A DNA stretch of 55,814 bases, taken from assembly GCA_022826885.1 (NCBI GenBank), contig JAJDUB010000025.1:1-55814 (forward strand). Reading direction: 5' to 3'. Of this stretch, positions 16,943-25,379 are shown piece by piece; position 1 is the first letter of the stretch, and every line of letters begins with the position of its first letter. The stretch comes from Gammaproteobacteria bacterium. GTDB taxonomy: Bacteria; Pseudomonadota; Gammaproteobacteria; Eutrophobiales; Eutrophobiaceae. The translations under genes and the position numbers were made by a program. The notes under the pieces are model-generated. The model ran no database searches and was not told the origin of the DNA. It worked only from the letters and a program-made list of their open reading frames with translations.

Positions 16943-17962
16943 ATGACGGACAGGCAGATTATGGAAACGGCAAAACTGAATTCCTATCTTGAGGCTCATA
17001 TAGACGGCTTCTCCGGCCTGGTTAAAGCAGAGAAATTCCCCGGCGGGCAGTCGAACCCGACCTGGTTGCTGAGCGCCGCCAGCGGCAGCTACGTGTTGCG
17101 CAGCAAACCCCACGGCCAGTTGCTTAAATCCGCCCATGCCGTGGATCGCGAGTTCAGGGTGATCAAGGCCCTGGCGGAAACCGATGTACCGGTCGCCCGG
17201 GCACTGCACCTGTGCGAAGACGAGGGCGTTACCGGTGCCATGTTCTACGTGATGAGCTACGAGGAAGGGCGGGTTTTCTGGGACCCGGCGCTGCCGGAGA
17301 CCGGCAGGGAAGAGCGAACAGGTTACCACCGTGAGCTTATCCGCGTTCTGGGAGCCATACACGATGTTGATATCGATGCTGCCGGATTGGCCGACTTCGG
17401 TCGCCCGGGAAACTACTACGAGCGGCAGATCAGCCGCTGGAGCAAACAATACAAGGCTTCAGAGACAACAAGGATCGAGCCCATGGACACGCTGATGGAC
17501 TGGTTGCCCGCCAACCTGCCGGCGGCTGACGGGAAGAACGGCTTGATCCACGGGGATTACCGCATCGACAATGTTATTTTTCATCCTGCCCAGGCGCGCG
17601 CCCTGGCCGTCATTGACTGGGAACTGTCCACACTGGGGCACCCGTTATCGGACCTGGCCTACTATTGCATGTGCCTGCGACTGCCCCCCGAGGGCGATGT
17701 CAAGGGTCTTGCCGGGAAAGATCGCAACGTCCTGGGGGTCCCGGAGGAGCAGGCCATTATTGAGCAGTACGGCGAATTCCGCCGCTTGCCGGCAATCGAA
17801 AACTGGCATTTTTACCTGGCATTCAGCTATTTTCGCATGGCTGCAATCTGCCAGGGCGTGTATAAACGCGGTCTGGACGGCAACGCGTCCAGCAAGAGGG
17901 CCCTTGAGATGGGCCGGATTGTGGAGCCCATGGCTGCCGACGCGGTAGAACTTATTGCCTGA
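16943..17962 (+). CDS. Aminoglycoside-phosphotransferase-fold kinase (LvaA / ACAD11 N-domain-like)
   Basis: 339-residue small-molecule kinase. The ATP/catalytic features are GLIHGDYRIDN (catalytic Asp) and VIDWELSTLGHPLSDLAYY (metal-binding Asp), with YVLRSKPHGQLL holding the N-lobe lysine. In LvaA and in the N-terminal half of animal ACAD11 the same fold phosphorylates the 4-hydroxyl of 4-hydroxyacyl-CoA, which the partner dehydrogenase then removes. Adjacent to such a dehydrogenase (15,625) and an SDR (17,979), that role is the best inference. ATG 16,943 lacks a Shine-Dalgarno; ATG 16,961 in frame is an alternative with AGG upstream. Confidence 0.85.
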   Translation: MTDRQIMETAKLNSYLEAHIDGFSGLVKAEKFPGGQSNPTWLLSAASGSYVLRSKPHGQLLKSAHAVDREFRVIKALAETDVPVARALHLCEDEGVTGAMFYVMSYEEGRVFWDPALPETGREERTGYHRELIRVLGAIHDVDIDAAGLADFGRPGNYYERQISRWSKQYKASETTRIEPMDTLMDWLPANLPAADGKNGLIHGDYRIDNVIFHPAQARALAVIDWELSTLGHPLSDLAYYCMCLRLPPEGDVKGLAGKDRNVLGVPEEQAIIEQYGEFRRLPAIENWHFYLAFSYFRMAAICQGVYKRGLDGNASSKRALEMGRIVEPMAADAVELIA

Positions 17963-17978
17963 TAAGCGAGGTGAAGTT

Positions 17979-18743
17979 ATGACGACAGACCTGTTCAACC
18001 TGACCGGCAAAATTGCGCTGGTGACCGGCGCCAGCCGCGGTATCGGCGAGGCAGCCGCCAGGCTGCTGGCGCAACAGGGCGCCCATGTCATTATTTCCAG
18101 CCGCAGGCAGGAGGGCTGTGAGAAAGTGGCCGCAAGTATCCGGGATGAAGGCGGCCAGGCGACCGCTTATGCCTGCCACATCGGCGATCTGGACCAGATC
18201 GAAGCTGTCTTCAGCCACGTCCGGGAACAGCTTGGCCGCCTGGACATACTGGTGAACAATGCGGCTGCAAACCCCTATTACGGCCACATCACGGAAACCG
18301 ACCCGGGCTCATTCCAAAAAACCGTCGAGGTGAATATACGCGGGTATTTCTTCATGTCTGCAAACGCCTGCAAGGTGATGAAGGAAAACGGCGGAGGCGC
18401 CATTGTCAACGTGGCGTCCGTCGACGGGGTCAGGCCGGGAGACAAACGGGGCATTTATTCCATCACCAAAAGCGCCATCATCCAGATGACAAAAGCCTTC
18501 GCGCTGGAGTGCGGCCCGGACAATATCCGGGTCAACGCCCTGCTGCCGGGATTGACCGACACGAAATTTGCCGGTGCCCTGACCGGAAATGAAGAAGTGT
18601 TGAATTCCTGGTTAAAGCAAATGCCGTTAAGGCGCTATGCCCAACCCGATGAAATGGCCGGCGCCATCCTGTTCCTCGCCTCGCCGGCCTCCGGCTTTGC
18701 CACCGGCAGCATACTTCCCGTGGACGGGGGCTACCTGATATAG
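17979..18743 (+). CDS. Short-chain dehydrogenase/reductase (LvaD position)
   Basis: 254-residue classical SDR: TGASRGIGEAAARLL, NNAAANPYYG, catalytic Ser and Tyr in VNVASVDGVRPGDKRGIYSITK, ending ILPVDGGYLI. SSRR after the second strand suggests NADP(H) preference. Start at ATG 17,979 with GAGGTGAA; the frame extends upstream into the kinase stop. Position after the kinase mirrors lvaD in the levulinate operon, where the product oxidises 3-hydroxyvaleryl-CoA. Last gene of the plus-strand run. Confidence 0.87.
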   Translation: MTTDLFNLTGKIALVTGASRGIGEAAARLLAQQGAHVIISSRRQEGCEKVAASIRDEGGQATAYACHIGDLDQIEAVFSHVREQLGRLDILVNNAAANPYYGHITETDPGSFQKTVEVNIRGYFFMSANACKVMKENGGGAIVNVASVDGVRPGDKRGIYSITKSAIIQMTKAFALECGPDNIRVNALLPGLTDTKFAGALTGNEEVLNSWLKQMPLRRYAQPDEMAGAILFLASPASGFATGSILPVDGGYLI

Positions 18744-18745
18744 GT

Positions 18746-19231
18746 TCAGCCTGTAGCCAACCGCTGACCGGGGTTTCGTAATTTTGGCGTGCCGGCGCCT
18801 GCCGGGATCTCGAGCAATTCGATAATATTGCCGTCCGGGTCCCGTCCGTATGTGAAAATTGAACCATCGCCGAATTTTACCGGGCTGCCGTTAAATTCCA
18901 TGCCCGCGGCTTTCAGGCGCGCATATTCTTCCTGGATTTCATCAACCACGAAACACAGGTGGACCAGGCCGTAATCACAGGCCCTGTGGCTCTGGTCGGC
19001 AGGGGTCGGAGATGAAAATTCAAAAATTTCCAGGAAAATGTTGCCTACATCGACAAACGCGTAGCGCGCAGCGCTGTTATCCAGGCGCGTCATGCGATCG
19101 GCAATCTTATTGCCTCTCTCCCATGAATTGACATCACCGACCTGTTTGCCGCCGAGCACCCCGCAATAAAACGACAGGCAGCGCTCCAGGTCGGGAGTCG
19201 ACAGGGCGACATGGTGTAATCCGGCCATCAT
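18746..19231 (-). CDS. Single-domain VOC (glyoxalase-like) protein
   Basis: 161 residues, one VOC domain: LHHVALSTPDLERCLSFYCGV, VHLCFVVDEIQEEYARL, DPDGNIIELLEIP. Likely metal ligands are His of HHVAL, His of VHLCF and Glu of IELLE, as in glyoxalase I-like proteins and methylmalonyl-CoA epimerase-like proteins. Its ATG overlaps the stop of the LuxR gene (TGATG), so the two are co-translated. It converges on the SDR at 18,743 with two bases between them. Confidence 0.82.
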   Translation of the reverse strand: MMAGLHHVALSTPDLERCLSFYCGVLGGKQVGDVNSWERGNKIADRMTRLDNSAARYAFVDVGNIFLEIFEFSSPTPADQSHRACDYGLVHLCFVVDEIQEEYARLKAAGMEFNGSPVKFGDGSIFTYGRDPDGNIIELLEIPAGAGTPKLRNPGQRLATG

Positions 19232-20175
19232 CAGCCTGCATGCACCCGCCGCAGGCGCAGGTATTCCTGCAAGGGGTCGTCCGTGCTCTCAGGGTCGAAA
19301 TAGGAAAATGATTCGATAAACATCCAGAACAGGTCCGCATGGGATGAAATGCCGAGTTTTGCATATAACCTCTTTCTGTGGACCCGTTCCGTTTCCGGGG
19401 CAATGTTCAGTTCCCGTGCGGCTGCCTTTGACGAATGGCCGCGCAGGATCAGGCCGGCAATCTCCCGCTCCCGCTCCGTAAGCACCTTGCTGCCGAAACG
19501 CATGAACGCGCCGGTCATCCGTTCGGAAATACGGTTGGAGCCGGCATTATCTGCAGTTGTGCTTTCAGACTTTGCTCCTTGTGAGTGCTGGCGAATCAGT
19601 GCGCTCACCAGGGGAGCGAGCTTGTGCAGCATGGCCAGTTCCATCTTGCTGAACGGCGTGGACGGGAGTTGCCGTTCAACCACAAGGCCGATCGAGAGGG
19701 ACCGGTCGATCCTGGTGAAGAACAAACCCTCGTCCTCGACGTGTTTCTCGGAGTAATAGACACGGTAGTATTCACTCCCTGCAAATTCGTCGGGCGCAAC
19801 GTCCCGGATGTGGTAGAAATCATCGGCGCCGCCTGCCCAGATGACCTTGTTGATGTATGGGCTGATAGGATACGCGGCCCGCAACAGGGTCAGGTGCAGC
19901 CTGTCCCGTTCGGGGCCCGGCTGGGCGTCGAATATCCGTTCCGGTGGGAGATGGTCAACGTAACGAAATAATGCCGCCTGGTCGAAAGCAACTTCACCCG
20001 CCAGCAGTTCGATGAGCCTGCTCCAGAGATACGCGGTTCCGATAGATTCCACGGCATCGGCCATTTTACCGATCCGGTCTTTATTTCGTTTCAGCGTAGA
20101 GGCCATTGTAATCTGCAGTTTTTCCGGTCTGCCGGAAGATGTTACACCGGTTATAATACCAATGGAACGGCCCAT
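19231..20175 (-). CDS. LuxR-family transcriptional regulator
   Basis: 314-residue regulator; the C-terminal helix-turn-helix is clear (LTEREREIAGLILRGHSSKAAARELN then ERVHRKRLYAKLGISSHADLF). The N-terminal about 220 residues resemble no autoinducer domain I can name, so the signal is unknown. Start 20,175 has AGGG upstream; ATG 20,106 is possible. It is transcribed divergently from the HyuB operon across 150 bases and is the natural candidate regulator of that operon; coupled with the VOC gene downstream. Confidence 0.85.
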   Translation of the reverse strand: MGRSIGIITGVTSSGRPEKLQITMASTLKRNKDRIGKMADAVESIGTAYLWSRLIELLAGEVAFDQAALFRYVDHLPPERIFDAQPGPERDRLHLTLLRAAYPISPYINKVIWAGGADDFYHIRDVAPDEFAGSEYYRVYYSEKHVEDEGLFFTRIDRSLSIGLVVERQLPSTPFSKMELAMLHKLAPLVSALIRQHSQGAKSESTTADNAGSNRISERMTGAFMRFGSKVLTEREREIAGLILRGHSSKAAARELNIAPETERVHRKRLYAKLGISSHADLFWMFIESFSYFDPESTDDPLQEYLRLRRVHAG

Positions 20176-20325
20176 GCCAAACCCTGTGGATGCCAGAGTG
20201 GGTTCACCGAGGCTCCAGGTTAACCCAAATGAGGTATTGTCACATTACCCCGGCATTTTACAGTTGGAACGGGACTAACAACGGTCACATCACGCAGCTC
20301 AACGCCACCCGGGACATCAGCCTAT

Positions 20326-21981
20326 ATGCCTGCAACCGATAAAATTACTGCCTCGGTCATACAGCGGCGGCTTTTTTTCATCAATGAGCAAATGGGCGAG
20401 GCGATGCTGCGCACCGCCTATTCGCAGATACTGAATGCGAGCAGGGATTTTTCCACCGGCATGTTCGATGGCGACTGCCGCCTGATTGCCCAGGCAGAGC
20501 ACATACCGCTACATGTCGGCGCTTTGCCTTTTGCCTTGAAATCCGTCGCCGAATTCTTCGCGGGGCGTATCCACCCGGGAGATGTCCTGCTGCTCAATGA
20601 TCCTTATCACGGGGGGAATCACCTGCCTGACCTGACCTGCTTTGTGCCGGTGTTCATCGACAGCAGGGAGGAACCCGCATTCTGGACCGTGAACAGGGCG
20701 CACCAGAGCGATATCGGCGGGGCAGCGCCCGGGTCCTATAATCCCGCCGCCACGGATATATGGCAGGAAGGTATCCGCATCACACCGATCAAGCTCTATG
20801 ATCGCGGCATTTTACGGGATGACGTGCTGGAAATGATAGCTACGAACGTGCGCCACAAGTCCGATTTCAAGGGGGATTTATCGGCGATGATCGGCGCTGC
20901 GCAGGTCGGGGCGCGCCGCTTCGAACAACTTGTTCATGAATACGGCCTCGATGTCGTGACGTCTGCCGTGGACCATATCCTGGACAGTTCGGAGATACAG
21001 GTACGCGCCTGTATAGGAAACTGGCGCGACGGCGTGTATTACGGTGAATCGTTCATGGATGATGACGGTCACGGGACGGAAAATATCGGTGTGCGGGCAA
21101 CGGTAACGGTAGAGGGAGACGGCATTACCGTCGATTTGTCTGCCAGCGATCCGCAAGTTACCGGTTTCGTCAACTCTTCCTACGCCAACACGGTGTCGTC
21201 GGTACATTATGCGATTGCTTACCTGGTGGACCCGCAGACGCCAAAAAACGAAGGCGCATCCCGCCCGATCAAGGTGATTACCCGGGAAGGAACCGTGGTG
21301 CATCCGTTTCCTACGGCGCCGGTGACCATGTCCACCAACCATCCGTCACAGGAGATCGCGGAGGCTGTCATCAAGGCGCTGGCTCCGGCCTGTCCGGATC
21401 GCGTCATGGCCGGCTGGGGCAAGCGTTACCGCATCGCGCTCAAGGGCGTCAATCCGCGCACCGGCAAACCGTTTATCTGGCACATGTTCCACGCCCGCCC
21501 TGGCGCCGGCGCCTCGATGGAGGCTGACGGCTGGTCGAATATCGGTGAACTGGCCAGTGGCGGCGGTCTCAAGTTCGGCCCTGTAGAAGTAATGGAAGCG
21601 CGTTTTCCGCTGTTCTTTCACCGGCACGAATTCCGCAGGGATTCTGCCGGGGATGGGGAGCGGCGCGGCGGTTTCGGCGTCACCCTGGAGATGAAGGTTG
21701 AGACTGAGGAACCGGTATTTTCCGTACCGGCAGGTGAAGGCAAGTACCATACGCCTTACGGGTTGTTCGGTGGGAAAGACGGCAAGCCGCACATGTACCG
21801 GATTATTCGCGCTAAGGATGGGTCGGTGCGGGAGCTGAAGACCAAGGAGGTAGGCGTCATTATCCAGCCCGGTGATACGTTGCTTGCAGAAGCGGCGGGG
21901 GGCGGTGGTTTCGGGGACCCGGCTAAGCGTGATCCCGGGGCCCGCGCCGCGGATATCGCTGACGGACTCGTCAGCGCCTGA
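20326..21981 (+). CDS. hyuB: Hydantoinase B / oxoprolinase beta-type subunit
   Basis: 551 residues. The family N-terminus (RLFFINEQMGEAMLRTAYSQILNASRDFS) and the signatures DVLLLNDPYHGGNHLPDLT and RAHQSDIGG are clear, as is the glycine-rich end AAGGGGFGDPAKRDP. With HyuA it forms ATP-dependent enzymes that open hydantoin or 5-oxoproline rings, or carboxylate acetone or acetophenone. First gene of an eight-gene operon whose spacings are 39 bases or less; divergent from the LuxR gene. Confidence 0.88.
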   Translation: MPATDKITASVIQRRLFFINEQMGEAMLRTAYSQILNASRDFSTGMFDGDCRLIAQAEHIPLHVGALPFALKSVAEFFAGRIHPGDVLLLNDPYHGGNHLPDLTCFVPVFIDSREEPAFWTVNRAHQSDIGGAAPGSYNPAATDIWQEGIRITPIKLYDRGILRDDVLEMIATNVRHKSDFKGDLSAMIGAAQVGARRFEQLVHEYGLDVVTSAVDHILDSSEIQVRACIGNWRDGVYYGESFMDDDGHGTENIGVRATVTVEGDGITVDLSASDPQVTGFVNSSYANTVSSVHYAIAYLVDPQTPKNEGASRPIKVITREGTVVHPFPTAPVTMSTNHPSQEIAEAVIKALAPACPDRVMAGWGKRYRIALKGVNPRTGKPFIWHMFHARPGAGASMEADGWSNIGELASGGGLKFGPVEVMEARFPLFFHRHEFRRDSAGDGERRGGFGVTLEMKVETEEPVFSVPAGEGKYHTPYGLFGGKDGKPHMYRIIRAKDGSVRELKTKEVGVIIQPGDTLLAEAAGGGGFGDPAKRDPGARAADIADGLVSA

Positions 21982-22012
21982 AACAGGACATGCCTGCCGC
22001 ACGGGGAATCCA

Positions 22013-24133
22013 GTGTACCGAATAGGCATTGATATAGGCGGGACGTTCACTGATCTTGCCGCGGTAGACGAGAGCGGCGCCGTCAGCATCGCCAAGCACC
22101 CTACGACACCGGCCGACCAGTCCATTGGATTGCTCGAGGGGCTGTCTGTTCTGGCTGCTGAACTGGAACTCAGCCGGGGAGAATTGCTGGCGCAAACCGC
22201 ATTGATTATCCACGGCACTACGGTTGCGACCAATGCGCTGCTGGAACGCAAGGGCGCCCGAGTGGGGATGCTGGTAACCGATGGCTTCCGCGACGTTATC
22301 GAGCAGCGCGAGGGGCTGAAACCGGAGCGTTATAACGTACGGCTGCCGCCGGCGCCGGTCCTGGTGCCGCGGGCATTGCGGTTGCCCGTTGAAGAGCGTA
22401 TCCGGTTTGACGGGAGTGTAGAGACTCCCCTGAATGAGCAGTCTGTGCGCGCCGGGATAGACGCACTGAAACACGCCGGAGTCCAGGCAGTTGCCGTCTG
22501 CTGTGCGCATTCCTACGCCAATCCCGCAAACGAGCGCCGCATAGGCGAACTGCTGGCAGAGGAAATGCCCGGTGTACACACCAGCCTTTCTTGTGTCGTG
22601 CTGCCCCAGATAAAGGAGTTCGAACGCTTCTCCACTACGGTAGTCAATGCGTTTATCGCCCCGGTCCTGTCCGGCTACATGAAACGTCTGCAGGACAGGC
22701 TGGCGCAGGACGGATACGAAGGTGAAGTATTGATCATGCAATCCCATGGCGGTCTGGCTACGATTGAAGACTCCGTCAAGCTGGGCGCAGGTTGCGTGCT
22801 GTCCGGCCCCGCGGGCGGAATCGCCGGCGCCTGTTATGCCGCGGATATTACGGGCGTGCGCGACCTGATTACCTTCGACATGGGCGGCACCAGTTCTGAT
22901 ATTGCCCTTATCAGGGATGGAGAACCCTGTTATTCCGACGACAAAACCGTTGCCGGGACCAAGGTGGCATTGCCGTCCATTGACATACACTCGATAGGCG
23001 CGGGCGGCGGCTCGGTGGCCCGGGTGGAGATCGGCGGGCTGTTACACGTCGGGCCGGAAAGCGCGGGCTCCGACCCCGGCCCGGCCTGTTATGCCCGGAA
23101 TGGAGAGCGGGCAACAACGACGGATGCCAACGTGGTCCTCGGATATTATGACGCGGCCAACTTTCTCGACGGCAAGATCAGTTTTGACGGGGCAGGCGCC
23201 AGGCATGTAACCGAGGGCATAGCGGCTGAACTGGACGTCGAAGTCATCGATGCGGCCGCCGGGATAATACGGGTGATAAACACCCAGATGGCGGAGGGAA
23301 TTCGCCTGGTTGCCGTCCGGGCCGGCGCCGACCCGCGGGATTTCACACTGTTATCGTTCGGCGGCGCGGCGGGGCTGCACGTAACGGCCATTGCCCGTAT
23401 GCTCAATATCTCCCGCGTAATTATCCCGCGCTCGGCATCCGTGTTATCTGCCTGGGGGATGCTGGCTACGAACCTGCGCTACGACTATGTGCGGACCGCG
23501 GTCAATGATGTGCGTTCAATCGACGCGGACCTGGTGCGCACTCTGTTTCTGGAGATGGAACTGGAAGGGCGCGAGCGAATTGCCCGCTCCGGCAACCTGA
23601 TAAAACGAACGGACCTGGTTCGCTCACTCGATATGCGCTATGGCGAACAGATATTTGAGATCAGCGTACCCTTGAAGGACATTGACCTCGACGCCGGCGA
23701 CCTGATTGAGCAGGTTATCGCCGCGTTCCACGCCCGCCACGAAGAACTTTACTCGTACAGTATTCCGGAGCAGGAAGTGGTGCTGGTCAACCTCCGGCTG
23801 TCGGTAGTCGGCGTGATGAATGCCATGCCTGCGGAGCTGCCCGTCACGGCCGCGTACGAACTGCAACCGAAGTCACAGCGGCGTGTTTACCTGGACGAAT
23901 GGGCAGACGTGCCGGTCTACAACCTGGACGTGCTGGGCGCCGGCACGCGCGTTTCCGGTCCGGCGGTCATAGAATCGCGCACGACGACCATCCTGCTGCT
24001 TGCTGATGATCATGCTACGGTAACCGGTACCGGGTGGCTGGATATCGAGGTCGGACAGGTCGCCGGGTCGGATGCCCGGGACAGCAGCCACAGCGGCGCC
24101 CGGCTCAAGGTTGTCGGTACTGCCGGCGGGTGA
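22013..24133 (+). CDS. hyuA: Hydantoinase A / oxoprolinase alpha-type subunit (ATP-binding)
   Basis: 706 residues. Actin-like ATPase phosphate motif GIDIGGTFTDLAAVD at 5-19, HGTTVATNALLERKGARVG, FDMGGTSSDIALI and SIGAGGGSVARVE. I start at GTG 22,013 with GGGGAA upstream; the longer frame from 21,872 overlaps HyuB and adds unrelated residues. It uses ATP to activate the ring amide (or carboxylation substrate) shared with HyuB. The specific substrate cannot be read from sequence. Confidence 0.88.
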   Translation: MYRIGIDIGGTFTDLAAVDESGAVSIAKHPTTPADQSIGLLEGLSVLAAELELSRGELLAQTALIIHGTTVATNALLERKGARVGMLVTDGFRDVIEQREGLKPERYNVRLPPAPVLVPRALRLPVEERIRFDGSVETPLNEQSVRAGIDALKHAGVQAVAVCCAHSYANPANERRIGELLAEEMPGVHTSLSCVVLPQIKEFERFSTTVVNAFIAPVLSGYMKRLQDRLAQDGYEGEVLIMQSHGGLATIEDSVKLGAGCVLSGPAGGIAGACYAADITGVRDLITFDMGGTSSDIALIRDGEPCYSDDKTVAGTKVALPSIDIHSIGAGGGSVARVEIGGLLHVGPESAGSDPGPACYARNGERATTTDANVVLGYYDAANFLDGKISFDGAGARHVTEGIAAELDVEVIDAAAGIIRVINTQMAEGIRLVAVRAGADPRDFTLLSFGGAAGLHVTAIARMLNISRVIIPRSASVLSAWGMLATNLRYDYVRTAVNDVRSIDADLVRTLFLEMELEGRERIARSGNLIKRTDLVRSLDMRYGEQIFEISVPLKDIDLDAGDLIEQVIAAFHARHEELYSYSIPEQEVVLVNLRLSVVGVMNAMPAELPVTAAYELQPKSQRRVYLDEWADVPVYNLDVLGAGTRVSGPAVIESRTTTILLLADDHATVTGTGWLDIEVGQVAGSDARDSSHSGARLKVVGTAGG

Positions 24134-24161
24134 TGTTCCGGTCAGCCGTCCTGGTGATATC

Positions 24162-25340
24162 GTGAAAGACAAGCTGATCACATTCATCTTTGCTGCCGGC
24201 TGTTTATCCGCAGCCAGTGCCTTGCCGTTCAATTTCGGTCCTTTGATATTCGGCACGGCTGCCGATGCCTTCGGTTTTACCCCGCAACATATCGGTTATT
24301 TCGGTTCTGCCTACATGTTCGGCTTTTCCGTATCGAGCATAGCCCTGTACTTTTTCATGCACAGGATAAACTGGCAGCTGGCCATGGGTTTCGGGACCGT
24401 TGCCGGCGCCGGTATCTTTGCTGCTACTGCAGCGATCAGTAATCCTGCTGTCTGGATCTTGCTGTGGTTTGTCATAGGACTCCTGTTCGGCCAGGTATTC
24501 TCCCTCGTCGTGCGAGCGGCGATGGATTTGAGCGATCCCACCCGGGCCTACGGCGGTAAACTGGCGCTTGAGACATTCATTCCCGCCATCATGCTGTTGC
24601 TGTTTCCTCCCCTGGTCGTCAGCCACTGGGGCTATACCGGACTGGCGCTGGTTGCCGCATTGCTGCTTGTCCTGATGGCCGTAACGGCCAGGTCCATGCC
24701 GGCCCGCGCCCGTTCAATCAACGTTCAACCGGCCGGCGCTCAAGCGGTACGGAATCGCGCCCACCAGTTGCTGGCCTGGCTGGGGATCATTACCATAGCC
24801 ATCTACTTCGGCGGGCAGTTGTCGGTCTGGATTTTTGCGGAACGGGCCGCCGACAGCCTGGGTTACAGCCTTGAATCCATAGGCCTGTTGTTATTCCTGG
24901 GCAAATGCGGCGCCGGCTTCGGCGGCGTGATTGCAGCCGTGGTGGGTGAACGTTTCGGACGCTGGAAACCCCATTTGTTTTCCATACTGGTGATGACCCT
25001 GGGCCAGGTTCTGTTGATAACGCACGTAAATTACTGGGCCTTTACCAGTGGCGCCTTCCTGTTCGAAATTGCCTGGGCCTATATCGTTTCATACCAGGTC
25101 GCGGTTATCGCCTACCTGGATGAAACCAAACGCATGACCGTTTTTGCGCCTGCAGCCATGGCCCTGGGTGGTTCATACGGTCCGGCTGTCGCCGGTCACC
25201 TGGTTGACGAGAACAATTATGAGAATGTCTTCAGGATGGGACTCTTCACTGCATTCATCTGCTTTATCGTCTTTTCGCTGCTGGTGTATGTGATAATTCG
25301 GGACCAGAGAGGCAGCGCTGCCGGGATGCAGCCTGGATAA
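24162..25340 (+). CDS. MFS transporter
   Basis: About 392 residues with around twelve hydrophobic segments (for example VWILLWFVIGLLFGQVFSLV and LALVAALLLVLMAV) and a cytoplasmic loop between helices 6 and 7 (near MPARARSINVQP). The first helix (ITFIFAAGCLSAASALPFNFG) follows directly on GTG 24,162, which I take as start, 28 bases after HyuA. Inner-membrane uptake of the operon's substrate is inferred. Confidence 0.82.
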   Translation: MKDKLITFIFAAGCLSAASALPFNFGPLIFGTAADAFGFTPQHIGYFGSAYMFGFSVSSIALYFFMHRINWQLAMGFGTVAGAGIFAATAAISNPAVWILLWFVIGLLFGQVFSLVVRAAMDLSDPTRAYGGKLALETFIPAIMLLLFPPLVVSHWGYTGLALVAALLLVLMAVTARSMPARARSINVQPAGAQAVRNRAHQLLAWLGIITIAIYFGGQLSVWIFAERAADSLGYSLESIGLLLFLGKCGAGFGGVIAAVVGERFGRWKPHLFSILVMTLGQVLLITHVNYWAFTSGAFLFEIAWAYIVSYQVAVIAYLDETKRMTVFAPAAMALGGSYGPAVAGHLVDENNYENVFRMGLFTAFICFIVFSLLVYVIIRDQRGSAAGMQPG

Positions 25341-25379
25341 CAGCCTGCCGTCAATATTTTTATCAGGGGAGGAAGAGGT

